64,000 nt of DNA from Castanea sativa (GCF_040712315.1 NC_134018.1:5167001-5231000); one strand, 5' to 3'. Shown: positions 37,126 through 48,027, numbered from the stretch's first letter. The notes: generated from the sequence alone by a model not told the origin. Numbers and translations: made by a program.

Positions 37126-38593
37126 TGTCTCACACCATAGGGATGAACTCATCACTAATCTCCTTAGAGAGATAGTGGAAAACACATACTAAATGACAGT
37201 GCCCACATGGACCACTAATGTCCTCTACCCATTTAACTACCCCTTACATGGAATCACCCATTATAGAGGTTGGGCATTAGTCACAGTGTCACAATTTTGG
37301 TATCTGTCCAATCGCACTAGATGTCTCACCCACTAGCCTTCTTGCCAGTGGTTTGGTCAAAGGATTGGCCAAGTTCCTTTCTGACCTCACAAAATCTAAG
37401 CACATAACACCCTTATCAATAAGTTGTCTCACAATATTATGCCTCAATTAGATATGTCGAATTTTTCCATTATAAATTTTGCTTTTAACACTGCTATGAC
37501 AGCCTGGCAATTACAATGAATGCAAACAAAAGCAACAAAGTTAGTAAAAAGAGGTATATCAATTAATAAACTCCTAAGCTACTTGGCTTTAGACCCAACC
37601 TTCTCTAAGGCCACTAACTTTGCTTCCATGGTAGATCTTGCTATGTTAGTTTGCTTGGATGACTTTCAAGAGACAACCCCTCCAGCTAGTGTGAACATAT
37701 ATCCACTAGTGGGCTTCACCTCATCTCTAGTAGAGATCCAATTAGAATCACAATATCCTTCTAAAACAACTGGATAGCCACATTATGACAAACTAAAATC
37801 AAAAGTCCCCTTTAAATATCTCAATAATTTAGATATTGCATCCCAATGTTCAAACACTAGGATTATCAGTGTATCTACTCAATCTACCAACATATGCAAT
37901 CTTAGGACGAGTACAATTTGTCAAAAACATTAAACTACCAATAATTTTTGCATATTTATCTTGTGAAACACTATCATTACGATTTTTAACCAAATGCAAC
38001 TTTGAGTCATATGGAGTAGACATAAGTTTTCTCCACATAATAAGATTGTGATAGTATAATGTAATCATTGTCCCTAAGGATTTTGATACCGAAAATAACA
38101 TTTGCCTCACCTAAATTTTTCATATCAAATTTAGAGGCAAGAAAAATTTTAGTATCATGCTGAACATTATGGCTAGTTCCAAATATAAGCAAGTCATCAA
38201 CATATAAACAAATAATGACACCTTCATTATTATTAAATGTTGAGAAATTTAGACCCCGATTGATAGAATTAACAAGTTTTAAACCCAAGTTATTTATTAG
38301 ATTTATTATGAATAAACTTGTTAAAAACAAACAAATATCAAAATCATATCAAAATCATATGCAGCAGAAAAATAAATAAGACAAAATATGATGACCCAGG
38401 AAAACCAATGAAACAAACTAGTTTCACAGTAAAAAATCTGAGAGAAAACCTTCCCAAAAAGTAATCCACTATAGTAAAGAGAAGTTTCAGATCTAGTACA
38501 AAACCTTTGTCCCTAGACTCTACAATTCCCGTAGATGAACTCATAGTAGAAATCTTCTACCGCTCTAGAACTTCTGAACCCTTCAATATATGA

Positions 38594-39032
38594 TGTTAGG
38601 AATGCTATAAGCATATGGATAATAATTGTTGTATTAAGATTTAGTTAGTTAGTTAGTTAGTTAGTTACAATTTCAAGCATGTTAATCACATTTAGCACAT
38701 GTTGAAATTATTAATGCACATAGTTAATCACATTTAGCATATATTGGAATTATTAATGCACATGGAGAATAATAGAACCAATAAGATGAGGCCATGTGGG
38801 CCAATGAGATTAGAGCTAGTCTCCTATAAATACATGATTGTAATCCAATATGAGATATCAATTGAAGAATAAACCAACTTTTTAGTGCATTAGTGCATCT
38901 CTCTCTCTTTCTCTTAATCTCTCTTTCTCTATGGAGGGTGACTACCTCGAATTAAGTCAATTTCTCTACAATTCACATCAATCCCCCTACAATTCATACC
39001 CATCCTCGTTAGGAATCTCTAGGTTCCTAACA
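38594..39032 (+). repeat. TRIM-like LTR 1 (439 bp)
   Basis: Contains a TATA box tataaata (38825-38832), an aataaa signal (38869) and two copies of a 42-bp unit ttaatcacatttagcacat..., plus (TTAG)n. Confidence 0.88.
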
Positions 39033-39701
39033 TTTGGTATTAGAGCCGTCAATCTTGATACGGGTGAATATGACCAGCAAGAAATCTTAAAATTGGTGAA
39101 TCAAGTTTCAAAGAATTTCAAGGCTTTGTACGAATCTCACAATGCCATTTTAGAGAAGTTGAAAGCCTTGGATGAATCTAACATGGCCATAAAGGAAGAG
39201 CTCTCAAGATTGCAAGAGGGACTTGAGAACATGACGGAAGAGGAATTACAATCTCTTGATTCAACGAAACTCGAAAAACAAATCGAGTTCCAAGAACCTA
39301 CTGCTGTTGTTGTAAGCCGGGATGTTGATTTTTGTGTCAAAGTGGATGATGATATACATGTACACGCTGCCCTTGAAATTCAATCAAAAGAATCAACAAA
39401 GAAGGTGATGATGATCTTCCAAGAACCAATTCTTGATGCACTATTGAAGGCTCAAGAATTCGAGCAAAGTTTGAAGATCTACGAAGAAGAAACCTTCATG
39501 TGCACGAGATCGCTTGTCAAAGAGAAATGCATGATTATGGTGATCAAAATATCACTACGGTATTGGTTCATTGGAAGATCTCCTTTGATAAAGATGCTAT
39601 TTCACAACAACACCTTGTGGGCAATGTGTTTTCAAGGGAAGGGAAATGTTAGGAATGCTATAAGCATATGGATAATAATTATTGTATTGAGATTTAGTTA
39701 A
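38931..39701 (+). CDS. gag-like open frame of TRIM-like unit 1
   Basis: 256 codons starting inside LTR 1 (MEGDYLELSQF), reading through the LTR end and PBS across the internal region and into LTR 2. Residues ~45-110 are charged and heptad-like (LEKLKALDES, KEELSRLQEGLENM), suggesting a coiled coil. There is no zinc knuckle or enzymatic motif. A second frame is also open near the end (VHWKISFDKDAISQQHL), so a frameshift may have occurred. Whether it is translated is unknown; a natural start could be inside the internal region instead. Confidence 0.35.
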   Translation: MEGDYLELSQFLYNSHQSPYNSYPSSLGISRFLTFGIRAVNLDTGEYDQQEILKLVNQVSKNFKALYESHNAILEKLKALDESNMAIKEELSRLQEGLENMTEEELQSLDSTKLEKQIEFQEPTAVVVSRDVDFCVKVDDDIHVHAALEIQSKESTKKVMMIFQEPILDALLKAQEFEQSLKIYEEETFMCTRSLVKEKCMIMVIKISLRYWFIGRSPLIKMLFHNNTLWAMCFQGKGNVRNAISIWIIIIVLRFS

Positions 39702-40113
39702 TTACAATTCCAAGCATATTAATCACATTTAGCACATATTAGAATTATTAATGCACATGGTTAATCACATTTAGCACATATTAGAATTATTAATGCACGT
39801 GATTAATCACATTTAGCACGTGTTGGAATTATTAATGCACATGGAGAATAATAGAACCAATAAGATGAGGCCATGTGGGCTAATGAGATTAGAGCTAGTC
39901 TCCTATAAATACATGATTGTAATCCAATATGAGATATCAATTGAATAATAAACCAACTTCTTAGTGCATTAGTGCATCTCTCTCTCTCTCTCTTAATCTC
40001 TCTTTCTCTATGGAGGGTGACTACCTCGAATTAAATCAATTTTCCTACAATTCACATCAATCCCCCTACAATTCATACCCATCCCCGTTAGGAACCTCTC
40101 TAGGTTCCTAACA
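39647..40113 (+). repeat. TRIM-like LTR 2 (467 bp)
   Basis: Carries three copies of the 42-bp unit and a TATA box at 39904-39911. It serves as 3' LTR of unit 1 and 5' LTR of unit 2. Confidence 0.88.
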
Positions 40114-40173
40114 TTTGGTATCAGAGCCGTCGATCTTGATACGGGTGAATATGACCAGCAAGAAATCTTAAAA

Positions 40174-40782
40174 TTGGTGAATGAAGTTTCAAAGAATTTC
40201 AAGGCTTTGTACGAATCTCACAATACCATTTTAGAGAAGTTGAAAGCCTTGGATGAATCTAACATAGCCATAAAGGAAGAGCTCTCAAGATTACAAGAGG
40301 GACTTGAGAACATGATGGAAGAGGAGTTACAATCTCTTGATTCAACAAAACTCGAAGAACAAATCGAGTTCCAAGAACCTACTGCTGTTGTTGTAAGCCG
40401 GGATGTTGATTTTTGTGTCAAAGTGGATGATGATATACATGTACACGCTGCCCTTGAAATTCAATCAAAAAAATCAACAAAGAAGGTGATGATGATCTTC
40501 CAAGAACCAATTCTTGATGCACCATTGAAGGCTCAAGAATTCAAGCAAAGTTTGAAGATCTACGAAGAAGAAACCTTCATGTGCACGAGATCGCTTGTCA
40601 AAGAGAAATGCATGATTATGGTGATCAAAATATCACAACGGTATTGGTTCATTGGAAGATCTCCTTTGATAAAGATGCTATTTCACAACAACACCTTGTG
40701 GACGAGGTGTTTTCAAGGGAAGGGAAATGTTAGGAATGCTATAAGTATATGGATAATAATTGTTGTATTGAAATTTAGTTAG
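40174..40782 (+). CDS. gag-like open frame of TRIM-like unit 2
   Basis: 202 codons, almost identical to the unit 1 frame (differences such as ALLKAQEFEQ vs APLKAQEFKQ). A 2-base insertion (ctct) near the end of LTR 2 breaks the read-through from the LTR seen in unit 1, so the frame opens at an internal ATG. Coiled-coil-like N-terminal half; function unknown. Confidence 0.35.
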   Translation: MVNEVSKNFKALYESHNTILEKLKALDESNIAIKEELSRLQEGLENMMEEELQSLDSTKLEEQIEFQEPTAVVVSRDVDFCVKVDDDIHVHAALEIQSKKSTKKVMMIFQEPILDAPLKAQEFKQSLKIYEEETFMCTRSLVKEKCMIMVIKISQRYWFIGRSPLIKMLFHNNTLWTRCFQGKGNVRNAISIWIIIVVLKFS

Positions 40783-40981
40783 TTAGTTAGTTAGTTACAA
40801 TTCCAAGCATGTTAATCACATTTAGCACATGTTAGAATTATTAATGTACACGAAGAATAATAGAACCAATAGGATGAGGCCATGTGGACCAATGAGATTA
40901 GAGCTAGTCTCCTATAAATACATGATTGTAATCCAATATGAGATATCAATTGAATAATAAACCAACTTCTTAGTGCATTAG

Positions 40982-41021
<40 letters not shown>

Positions 41022-41137
41022 TCTCTCTTTCTCTATGGAGGGTGACTACCTCGAATTAAGTCAATTTTCCTACAATTCACATCAATCCCCCTACAATTCA
41101 TACCCATCCCCGTTAGGAACCTCTAGGTTTCCTAACA
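40728..41137 (+). repeat. TRIM-like LTR 3 (410 bp)
   Basis: Carries one copy of the 42-bp unit, a longer (CT)n run at 40986-41019, and a TATA box at 40913-40920. Confidence 0.88.
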
Positions 41138-42742
41138 TATGAGCGCCATCCTTTTGATACACGGATCACAGTATGTGACTAACTCCTTTGCACGAATCCC
41201 AGTACATGACTCACTCACCAACTTGAGGAAGAAGAATATTTGCTGCAAAGTTCTTCACTTCATCAACAATGAAGATCAAAAAGCACTTAGTTACAAAACT
41301 CTAAGGCGCAAAGACGTAGTAACTTCTTTTAGAGAGAATAAGGTTTCGGTCACCTTTTGCATAAATTCTCCTTGTATTCTCATGTGTGACGGCCTTTAAA
41401 ATAAGTTTTATACATGTCTATGGTTGTGAGAAAAGAAAACTTACACATACATGTCAGCATGGGCCAAAAATCAGATTTGGAAATCTAAATTTCGTAAAGC
41501 TCGATAGATACAGCTGTCGAGCTAGCTGTCAAGACCTCAATAGATAGCTATCTATCGAGCAGCTGTCGAGTTTTAATGAATCAGTACTTCTTCACTTGTT
41601 TCTTGGACAGATTTGCATGGCTTCAACACTAGACTTGAACTTTTGTTCTTTGAAGTATTAAACACATCCTAGATCTACCCAAATACAAGTAAAGTGCGTT
41701 TTGTCAAAGGATTAGCCAACTACATAAAATATGTCCTTAACATTAAACTTACTATATATGCATTTATTCGCGCCATTAATCACATGTCTATGTGTAAGCA
41801 TCATATTATCAAATTTCACATGCCATTGTTTAGGTGCTTGTTTTAATCCATATAAGAATTTAACCAATTTACAAGCTTTATGTTCTTGTCCATGGACAAC
41901 GTAACCCTCAGGTTGCTCCATATAAATTTCTTCTTCTGAATCACCATTTAGAAAAGTAGTTTTAACATCCATTTGATGTATAATAAGTTTGTAAATAGTT
42001 GCAATGGTACAAACAAAATTCTCATAGATACAATTCTAGTAACTAGAGAATAAGTATCAAAATAATCAACATTATGTTTTTGCTTATAGCCCTTAGCTAC
42101 TAAGCTTGCTTTATACTTATCTATTGTATCCGGTTTTAATTTCCTTTTAAATATCCATTTGCAACCAATAGGCTTAACCTTAGGGGGAAGCTCAACTAAT
42201 TCCCAAGTATGATTAGACATAATAGAATCTAATTCACTATTAATAGCTTCCAACCAAAATGGTGCATCAACAGATTTAATTGCATTATAATAACTTACAG
42301 GTTCATCTTCAACAATATAGGCAAGGAAATCATTACCGTAACTCTTTTTCATCCTAGCTCGCTTGCTCCTTCTTAATTCTTGCATGTCATCAACAAGATC
42401 ATTGGAAGTATCAACAAATTTGTGCAACACTTTTTCCTTATTTTGTAAAGGAAACAAATGTTCAAAGAATATAGCATTTTCAGATTCAATAATAGTGTAA
42501 GATTCTAAAATATCACTCTTGATAACAAGAAATCTATAACATGAACTATTGCAAGCATTTCTAGTAAAATTTAAAGAAAATTTGTCTTTTAATCATTTCA
42601 AACGAACCTTTGAATTAAATTAATCAATAGTAAGCTATTTTGGACTTTATCAACCTAAGTTCTTCGTATTAGAACCATGATTCGATATCATGCCACTTGA
42701 ATACAGTACTTCCAGCCAAAAGAGAATCTCTCATGGTACATG

Positions 42743-43460
42743 TGTTGGGAAATTGCCTCACATTCCAATTATGACTTGGAAAGTCAATTAGGTTTCCTAG
42801 TTGAAGAAGGAAAAATTAATTTGGGTTTCCTTGTTATAGAAGGAAAGACTATTCCTTGGTGTGGAAAGAAGTCTATTCCTTGTTAAAGAGGTAATGTATT
42901 CCTAGTCCAAGAGGAAATAGACTCCTTGTTAAAGAAAAAATGTATTCCTAGTCCAAGAGGAAATAACAAAAGAGTCTTATAAATAGACAATGCTACAAAG
43001 AATTTGATGGCTTTGGCTCAAGGGTCCTCTCTATAGGGAAAGGGAAAATAGAGCGTGAAACCAAAAGAGAGAAAATGGATTTTCGCTTTGGAGGAATGCA
43101 AGAGGAAGGAGAGAGCAATGTATTGCCGCCTTCAAGAAGATAGCCAAGGAGAAAAGAGTAAGGTATTGCCACTTTCGAGAAGATAGCCAAGAAGGAGAGA
43201 GTAAAGTGTTGCTGCTGTTAAAAGAGATAATTAGTGTATGTGTGAGAGCAAAGAAAAACAAGAAAGATTTTTCTTTAACCGTAAGACATACACAAGAATT
43301 ATTGTAATTGATTTAATAATAATGAAATTATTCAGAGTTTATCCCGTGGTTTTTTCCCTTCAAAGAGAAAGGGTTTTTCACATAAACTTTTGTGTTCTTG
43401 TGTGTGTGATTGCTGGTTTGAATTGATAGTTTTTTTTATAATATTATTTGGGACCTAACA
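42743..43460 (+). mobile_element. solo LTR (family 3), TSD ACATG
   Basis: TGTTGGGAAATTG...GGACCTAACA with perfect ACATG duplications at 42738-42742 and 43461-43465. It has a TATA box cttataaatag at about 42974 and an internal ~50-bp tandem repeat (tattcctagtccaagaggaaata, 42900-42965). It lies about 130 bp upstream of P450 copy D. Confidence 0.88.
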
Positions 43461-43592
43461 ACATGCTCCTAGGCTAATCAAGATGCCTAAGAACTTACAT
43501 AAAGTTCATTCAGTTTCAATGTTAAACTCATTACACTTTCTCTAACTTCTCCATTTTCTTTTTCAAAAGAAAAATATTTCTCCATTTTCTTC

Positions 43593-44799
43593 ATGGGGCT
43601 CCAAGCTCCCTCCTTTCCTGTCCTCCTCACTTTCTTCGTTCTTGTCTTCATGTTTCTGAAAGTAGTGAAGACATACAAAACCAACAACTTGAAACCAAAG
43701 CTACCCCCGGAGCCATGGATGCTACCTATCATTGGAAACATGCTCCATTTAATTGGCTCTCTACCCCATCACTGCCTGAGAGACTTGCCCAAGATGTATG
43801 GACCCTTGATGCACTTACAACTTGGTGAGGTTTCCAATGTTGTTGTCTCTTCAGCAGAAACTGCCAAAGAGGTCATGAAAACCCATGACATCCTCTTTTC
43901 TAGCAGGCCTCATCTCCTTGCTCCAGATATCATGTCTTACGGTTCTACAGGCATTGCTTTTGCACCATATGGAGATTACTGGAGACACCTGCGGAAAATT
44001 TGCATAACGGAGCTGCTAAATTCTAAACGTGTACAATTATTTCAATCTATCAGGGAGAAGAGGTATCCAATTTGATTTATTTTATCTCTTCAAATGCTGG
44101 ATTAACAATCAACCTCAGTGAGAAAAAATTTTCCGTGACATTTAGAATCACTGCAACGGCAGCCTTTGGCAAGAAATGCAGAGACCAAGAAGCATTTATT
44201 ACACTAGTTAAGGAAAATTTAGAGGTGGCTCGAGGCTTCAGTGTTTCAGATGTGTTCCCTTCCCTTAAATTTCTTCATGTAGTCAGTGGATTGAGACCTA
44301 AACTAGAGAAAATTCATCAAAAAATGGATAAAATACTTGAGAACATTGTCAATGAGCATAAAGTTAGGGTGGCAATGACAAAGACTGGCAAGGGAAAAGC
44401 AGATGATCTGGTTGATGTTCTACTGAATCTTCCGGAGCATGGCGATCTTGAGTTTCCTTCGACATCCAACAATATTAAAGCGGTTATCTTGGTTCGTATT
44501 TTTCTTCCTGCAACATACTGTGTGAACAAGAAATCTTGTCTACTTTATGTAACAATGTTTTTTCATGTTTTCTTCTTCTCACAAAGCAATAAGCAGATAT
44601 GCTCCCCAAGTTATTATCTGCCAGAAGGAAAGGGCTGCCTGTTCTCTTCTATAATCCCTTCTGCTATGTGTACCAAAAAAAAAAAAGTTTGATTATCTAA
44701 CTCATGAATTTCTAATTTCAGGACATTTTCATTTCTGGTAGTGAGACATCATCAACAACTGTAGAATGGGCAATGTCAGAAATGCTGAAAAGCCCGAGT
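43593..44799 (+). pseudogene. CYP71D-like P450, copy D (frameshifted, exon 2 truncated)
   Basis: Exon 1 is 43593-44491, with anchor, hinge LPPEPWMLP (Gly to Glu change), [12 protein letters not shown] (C-helix W/R), and on to [13 protein letters not shown]. One base is missing near 44062 (agggagaagaggta where agggaagaagaggta is expected), so the frame jumps at residue ~157. Donor is gttcgt and acceptor aatttcag. Exon 2 starts at 44722 (DIFISGSETSSTTVEWAMSEMLKSPS) and breaks off at about 44799 where an LTR fragment follows, so ExxR and the haem loop are lost. This copy is clearly more diverged from A, B, C and E than they are from each other. Confidence 0.88.
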
Positions 44800-45125
44800 G
44801 CGCCAAGTTTTTGGTAGAATTTCATCCGAGTCATCATGGGTCAAATTTTAGATTTAGAATTTCTGAAATCGTAGATTTCTATAGATCGAGTTTGTGTCAA
44901 GCTTCTTCATTAAACTTCAATAGCAGCATTTGTTAAGCTTGTCGAGACTTAATGAAACAAATTTTCTTTACTTGTTTCTCGGATCAACCTTCATGTTTTT
45001 AATGATACCATTTGATATGCTTGAATAACATACTTCTTGATACATTAAAACCAACTTAAATCTACTTAATCATAAGTAAAGTGCATTTTGTTAAATGATT
45101 AACCAATTATATATAAAATATGACC
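44800..45125. repeat. LTR fragment (family 2) truncating copy D
   Basis: 'tagatcgagtttgtgtcaagc', 'cttgtttctcggat', 'aagtaaagtgcattttgtt' and 'aaaatatg' align with the second half of the LTRs at 9740 and 38238. Both ends are eroded and no TSD is visible. Confidence 0.65.
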
Positions 45126-46076
45126 CTACTAGCCCCCAACCCCCCCCCCTCCCAAAAAAAATTTGAAAAAAAGAATTCTTAGTATATGTGTATACAAAGA
45201 AAATTTTCAATTTGCCCCAAATATGCAATCTTGGCCCCCTCCCTCCAAAAAAATTATAAATTGGCCCATGAAATCCAAAAGTATATGTTTTATTCTATCA
45301 CTTTTGCCCAGTTGCCTGAAGAATAATTACAATAACCTCTAGATAGTAACAAAAAAAATAAATAAATAAAGCACAATTCTGGTCCAAAGAAACCCAATTG
45401 CCCAAAAAATAATATGAAATTACTTACAGACAAAGAAATTCAATTGCCCCAAAAATAACATGAATTACCTATAGACAAACTAATATTGACAAAAAAAGTA
45501 AAACACAAATTTGGCATTATCAAATGTATGATTTTTAGTTCACATGGTGTGAACTGTGAAGTGCTTAATGTTTTTTTTTTAAGTTACTTTTTAAAAAGTT
45601 TTTAGTTGCGTTTGCTATAATAAATTGTTTGGTAATGTTAATTTTTAAGAAATGAGAGAAATTTATCAATCTTATGTCAAAATATTATTTAAATGGTTAG
45701 GTAGATGTAGGATAAATTCCTTATAATTAATTATTGTTGCCTTTTTTTTAAGATCATGGGAAAATAATGTTCAATTTTGATTTTTTTTATTAAGAAAAAT
45801 TTAAAATAATTTAAAAGCTCATATTGAAAATGCAGTATTGTCAACATCTAGTTTGATGTCCCAATTTCTAAAATCCATCAAATAAATTTTTGAAAAATCA
45901 CCATATATAAAATTGGTAATAGCTCATTATAGAATAATCTAGAATTGCCACGAATATATTATGATGTTAATTAACACAATGCAATTGAACAAGCTTATGT
46001 TAAGTTTGGTCTATACCTTTTTTTTTTTTTTTTTATACTTTGGCCCCCTCATTTCCGAATCTTGGTTCCGTCCCTG
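45126..46076. mobile_element. decayed hAT-like element (right end only)
   Basis: The right end cttggttccgtccctg (complement CAGGGACGGAACC) is hAT-like and is followed by ctaatag. The left side (ctactagcccccaacccc) carries a similar target-like ctactag but no recognisable terminus. The interior is AT-rich with 'ttggcccc..' stretches near both ends. No gene. Confidence 0.45.
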
Positions 46077-46563
46077 CTAATAGATATCAATATGGTCTTG
46101 TGAAGGTTAATCATAAGGGGGTATCAAGGATAGTTACTGAACCCCATTATAGGCAGCCAAATTCATAATATTAAAAGGAAAGCTCACGCTATTGTGAGTT
46201 CCTCGTGGATTGAACATGCAACTCAATATTGCCATCCTTGACATGGGCTTGGTGTGGAAACTGGAAAGCGGGAGTAGTCACCTCGTTTAGTCAGACACAG
46301 ACTTGGATGCCTGTTCAGACTCCAGAGGGCTAACAAACAAGATGTTTTTTGTGCTAATTCTAATAAATAAAAAAATAAAAAAAACCGTAGTGTTTGTCCA
46401 CTATGACCAATTTGAAATTGACTTTTTAAATTTGTCATCTTATATCCCAGATTTTGTATGTCATGATTTGTCTATATATGTTAAAAACCACTAAAGAACA
46501 TGTTTTTGGAATTTATTTATTCAATTATACATTATTCAGTATTCACCCTTTCTAAATTATCTT
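46077..46563. other. intergenic; shared block with the copy A 3' flank
   Basis: 46080-46215 matches 15896-16030. The rest is AT-rich with no gene seen. Confidence 0.6.
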
Positions 46564-47545
46564 AGGCTAAACTTCAAAACTAACACTCTAAGTTTCACTG
46601 TCTTTCATTTCAGTCTTTTAAGTTTCCCATCTGTCATTTAAGTCTTTTAAATTTCAAAACACTCCAATTCAGATTTCTATTATCTTGTCATCCATTCTAG
46701 CTGTTAAATTACAAAAACTATGTCATTATGCCCTTAATTAAAAATTTTATTTTTATTTTATTATTTATTTCCTAAAAAAACATTACTTTAAAATATATCC
46801 AAAAATTTAAAAGAAAAAACTATTCGGTAAACACACCAGCCCGTATAACCAAAATCCCCAAAACTATTCGGTGAACCCAATCAAATTATAAATCACAGGG
46901 AGCCTAACACCACAAACAAGTCTGACAGTTTCAAGTTGCAAAGTCTAGGACGCTCATGTTCCACAAAGCTAAAATTCAGATAATGACCTCGGTTGCAAAG
47001 TGACCAACCATAATTTAGACGCAAATATCATAGCAATCTAAAGGTAATTTAAATGCGAAAATATTGCAGGGATGGCCATCCCCTTTTTCATCTATCTGTG
47101 TCAATGATGATAGCATTTAAATGGTCTACGGCCCCCAATCAAATTGATCTGTAAAAATGTTCTTTAAAACCTCATGCTGTACCAAGTAAAGAGATACCAA
47201 GTGATTTCCAAACTAATCTCCTTATGAATTATAATTTGATTGGGTTCCCCGAATAGTTTTGGGGTTTTTGGTTTTACGAGTATAGTGTCTTTACCGAATA
47301 ATTTTTGGATATTTTTTTAATTAATTTTTTGGGAAATAAATATTAAAATTAAAATTAAAAATTTTAATTAAGAGAAAAATGAAGTAGTTTTAGTAATTTA
47401 ATGGCAAGAATGGATGACAAGTTAACGGTAGTCTGAATTGAGGTATTTTGAAACTTAGAGGACTCAAATAACAAATAATAGACTTAGAAAACTAAAATGA
47501 AAAATAGTGTTGAAACTTAGAGAATGAGTTTTAAAATTTAGCCTT
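46564..47545. mobile_element. fold-back element with ~320-bp inverted arms
   Basis: The left arm from aggctaaacttcaaaact is the imperfect reverse complement of the right arm ending gagttttaaaatttagcct. Pairing can be followed inward through 'cttgtcatccattc' to 'ttcggtgaacccaatcaaattata' (46869-46893) against 'tataatttgattgggttccccgaa' (47229-47253). Flanks ttatctt/ttatttt may be a degenerate TSD. Long-TIR (Mutator-like or fold-back) class; no transposase. Confidence 0.65.
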
Positions 47546-47574
47546 TTATTTTAATATTTATTTCAGAAGAAAAA

Positions 47575-47680
47575 ACTAAGATAAAGTAATTACAACTGAG
47601 ACGTGAATATTGCACAAAGATGCTCCTAGATTCCACACTGCATATATAAGATGCAATATTCACTTTCATATATACCATGA
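47575..47680 (+). promoter_or_regulatory. second orphan P450 promoter module
   Basis: 'aaactaagataaagtaattacaactgagacgtgaatattgcacaaagatgctcctagattccacactgcatatataagatgcaatattcact' matches the core promoter (TATA included) of copies B and E. No P450 coding sequence follows; 'atataccatgacctgaaagagg' resembles the flank at 29757. Confidence 0.65.
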
Positions 47681-48027
47681 CCTGAAAGAGGAATATTTTA
47701 GTAAGGTTTTTTTTTTTTTTTTTTTTGCAAGATTGATTATATTTTGTGTGGTAATTGTAAGTTTTTATAATTTGGGTGATTTTTTGTAATTAACCCTAAT
47801 AAGAATAAAAATTGAAGTTGAGCAGAATATCATAGCTACAAATAGAAGCCACTGGACTAAGAATTTGATAGCTAAACAAAATAACAAATAATAAAATATT
47901 ATTATTTTAACATTTTAAAAATTATTTGATTAAAAAAAACTAACATAACGTAATCCTACTAAGAAAGCTGTGGGCTTTTTGTACTTCTAGAGAAAGTATT
48001 TGCGTACTTTTTGGGAAACTTTTTGCA

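Larger units (their letters stand above)
38594..41137 (+). mobile_element. tandem TRIM-like LTR element: LTR-internal-LTR-internal-LTR, TSD TATGA
   Basis: Three direct LTRs (38594-39032, 39647-40113, 40728-41137) alternate with two internal regions of exactly 614 bp each (39033-39646, 40114-40727). All LTRs have TGTTAGGAATGC...CCTAACA termini. Each internal region opens 2 bp after the LTR with a tRNA-Met type PBS (tggtattagagcc / tggtatcagagcc) and closes with a purine tract (caagggaagggaaa). The whole array sits in one target with perfect TATGA duplications (38589-38593, 41138-41142). The short internal region lacks protease, RT and integrase, so it depended on another element. Confidence 0.9.
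38238..41742. mobile_element. solo LTR (family 2), TSD TTAAA, itself split by a tandem short LTR element
   Basis: Starts TGTTGAGAAATTTAG and ends GTCCTTAACA, with perfect TTAAA duplications at 38233-38237 and 41743-41747 inside the Copia RT. Once the inner element 38594-41137 (plus its duplicated TATGA) is discounted, about 956 bp remain. They align with the solo LTR 9740-10763 ('tgctgcaaagttcttcacttcatc', 'agctgtcgagttttaatgaa'). Confidence 0.85.
37310..42560 (-). pseudogene. Copia pol remnant (RT-RNase H), split by a 3.5-kb insertion
   Basis: From the right: 42457-41948 has the linker and RT start (GCKWIFKRKLKPD, LVAKGYKQ). 41972-41748 has TTFLNGDSEEEIYMEQPEG and YGLKQAPKQWHVKF. The text then breaks after KCIYSKF at 41748 and resumes at 38232 with NNEGVIICLYVDDLLIFGTS, exactly across the solo-LTR insertion. 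Further on, 38110-37850 holds YAKIIGSLMFLTNCTRP, and about 37330-37400 holds LANPLTKPLARRLV (RNase H end). Several frameshifts and stops separate the pieces, and gag, protease and integrase are absent. Non-functional. Confidence 0.85.
35283..42737 (-). mobile_element. Ty1/Copia retrotransposon (5' truncated) hosting nested insertions
   Basis: The 3' LTR is 35283-36604 and pol sequence runs to about 42560, all on the minus strand. A polypurine-like catgtggggat sits just inside the LTR. No 5' LTR or PBS is found; sequence between 42560 and the solo LTR at 42743 is unassigned, so the right border is approximate. Left target bases are aggtg (35278-35282). Confidence 0.75.

Noticed and set aside
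37520..38051. Plus-strand frames of 85 and 71 codons
   Set aside because: Antisense of the Copia RT/RNase H remnant on the minus strand.
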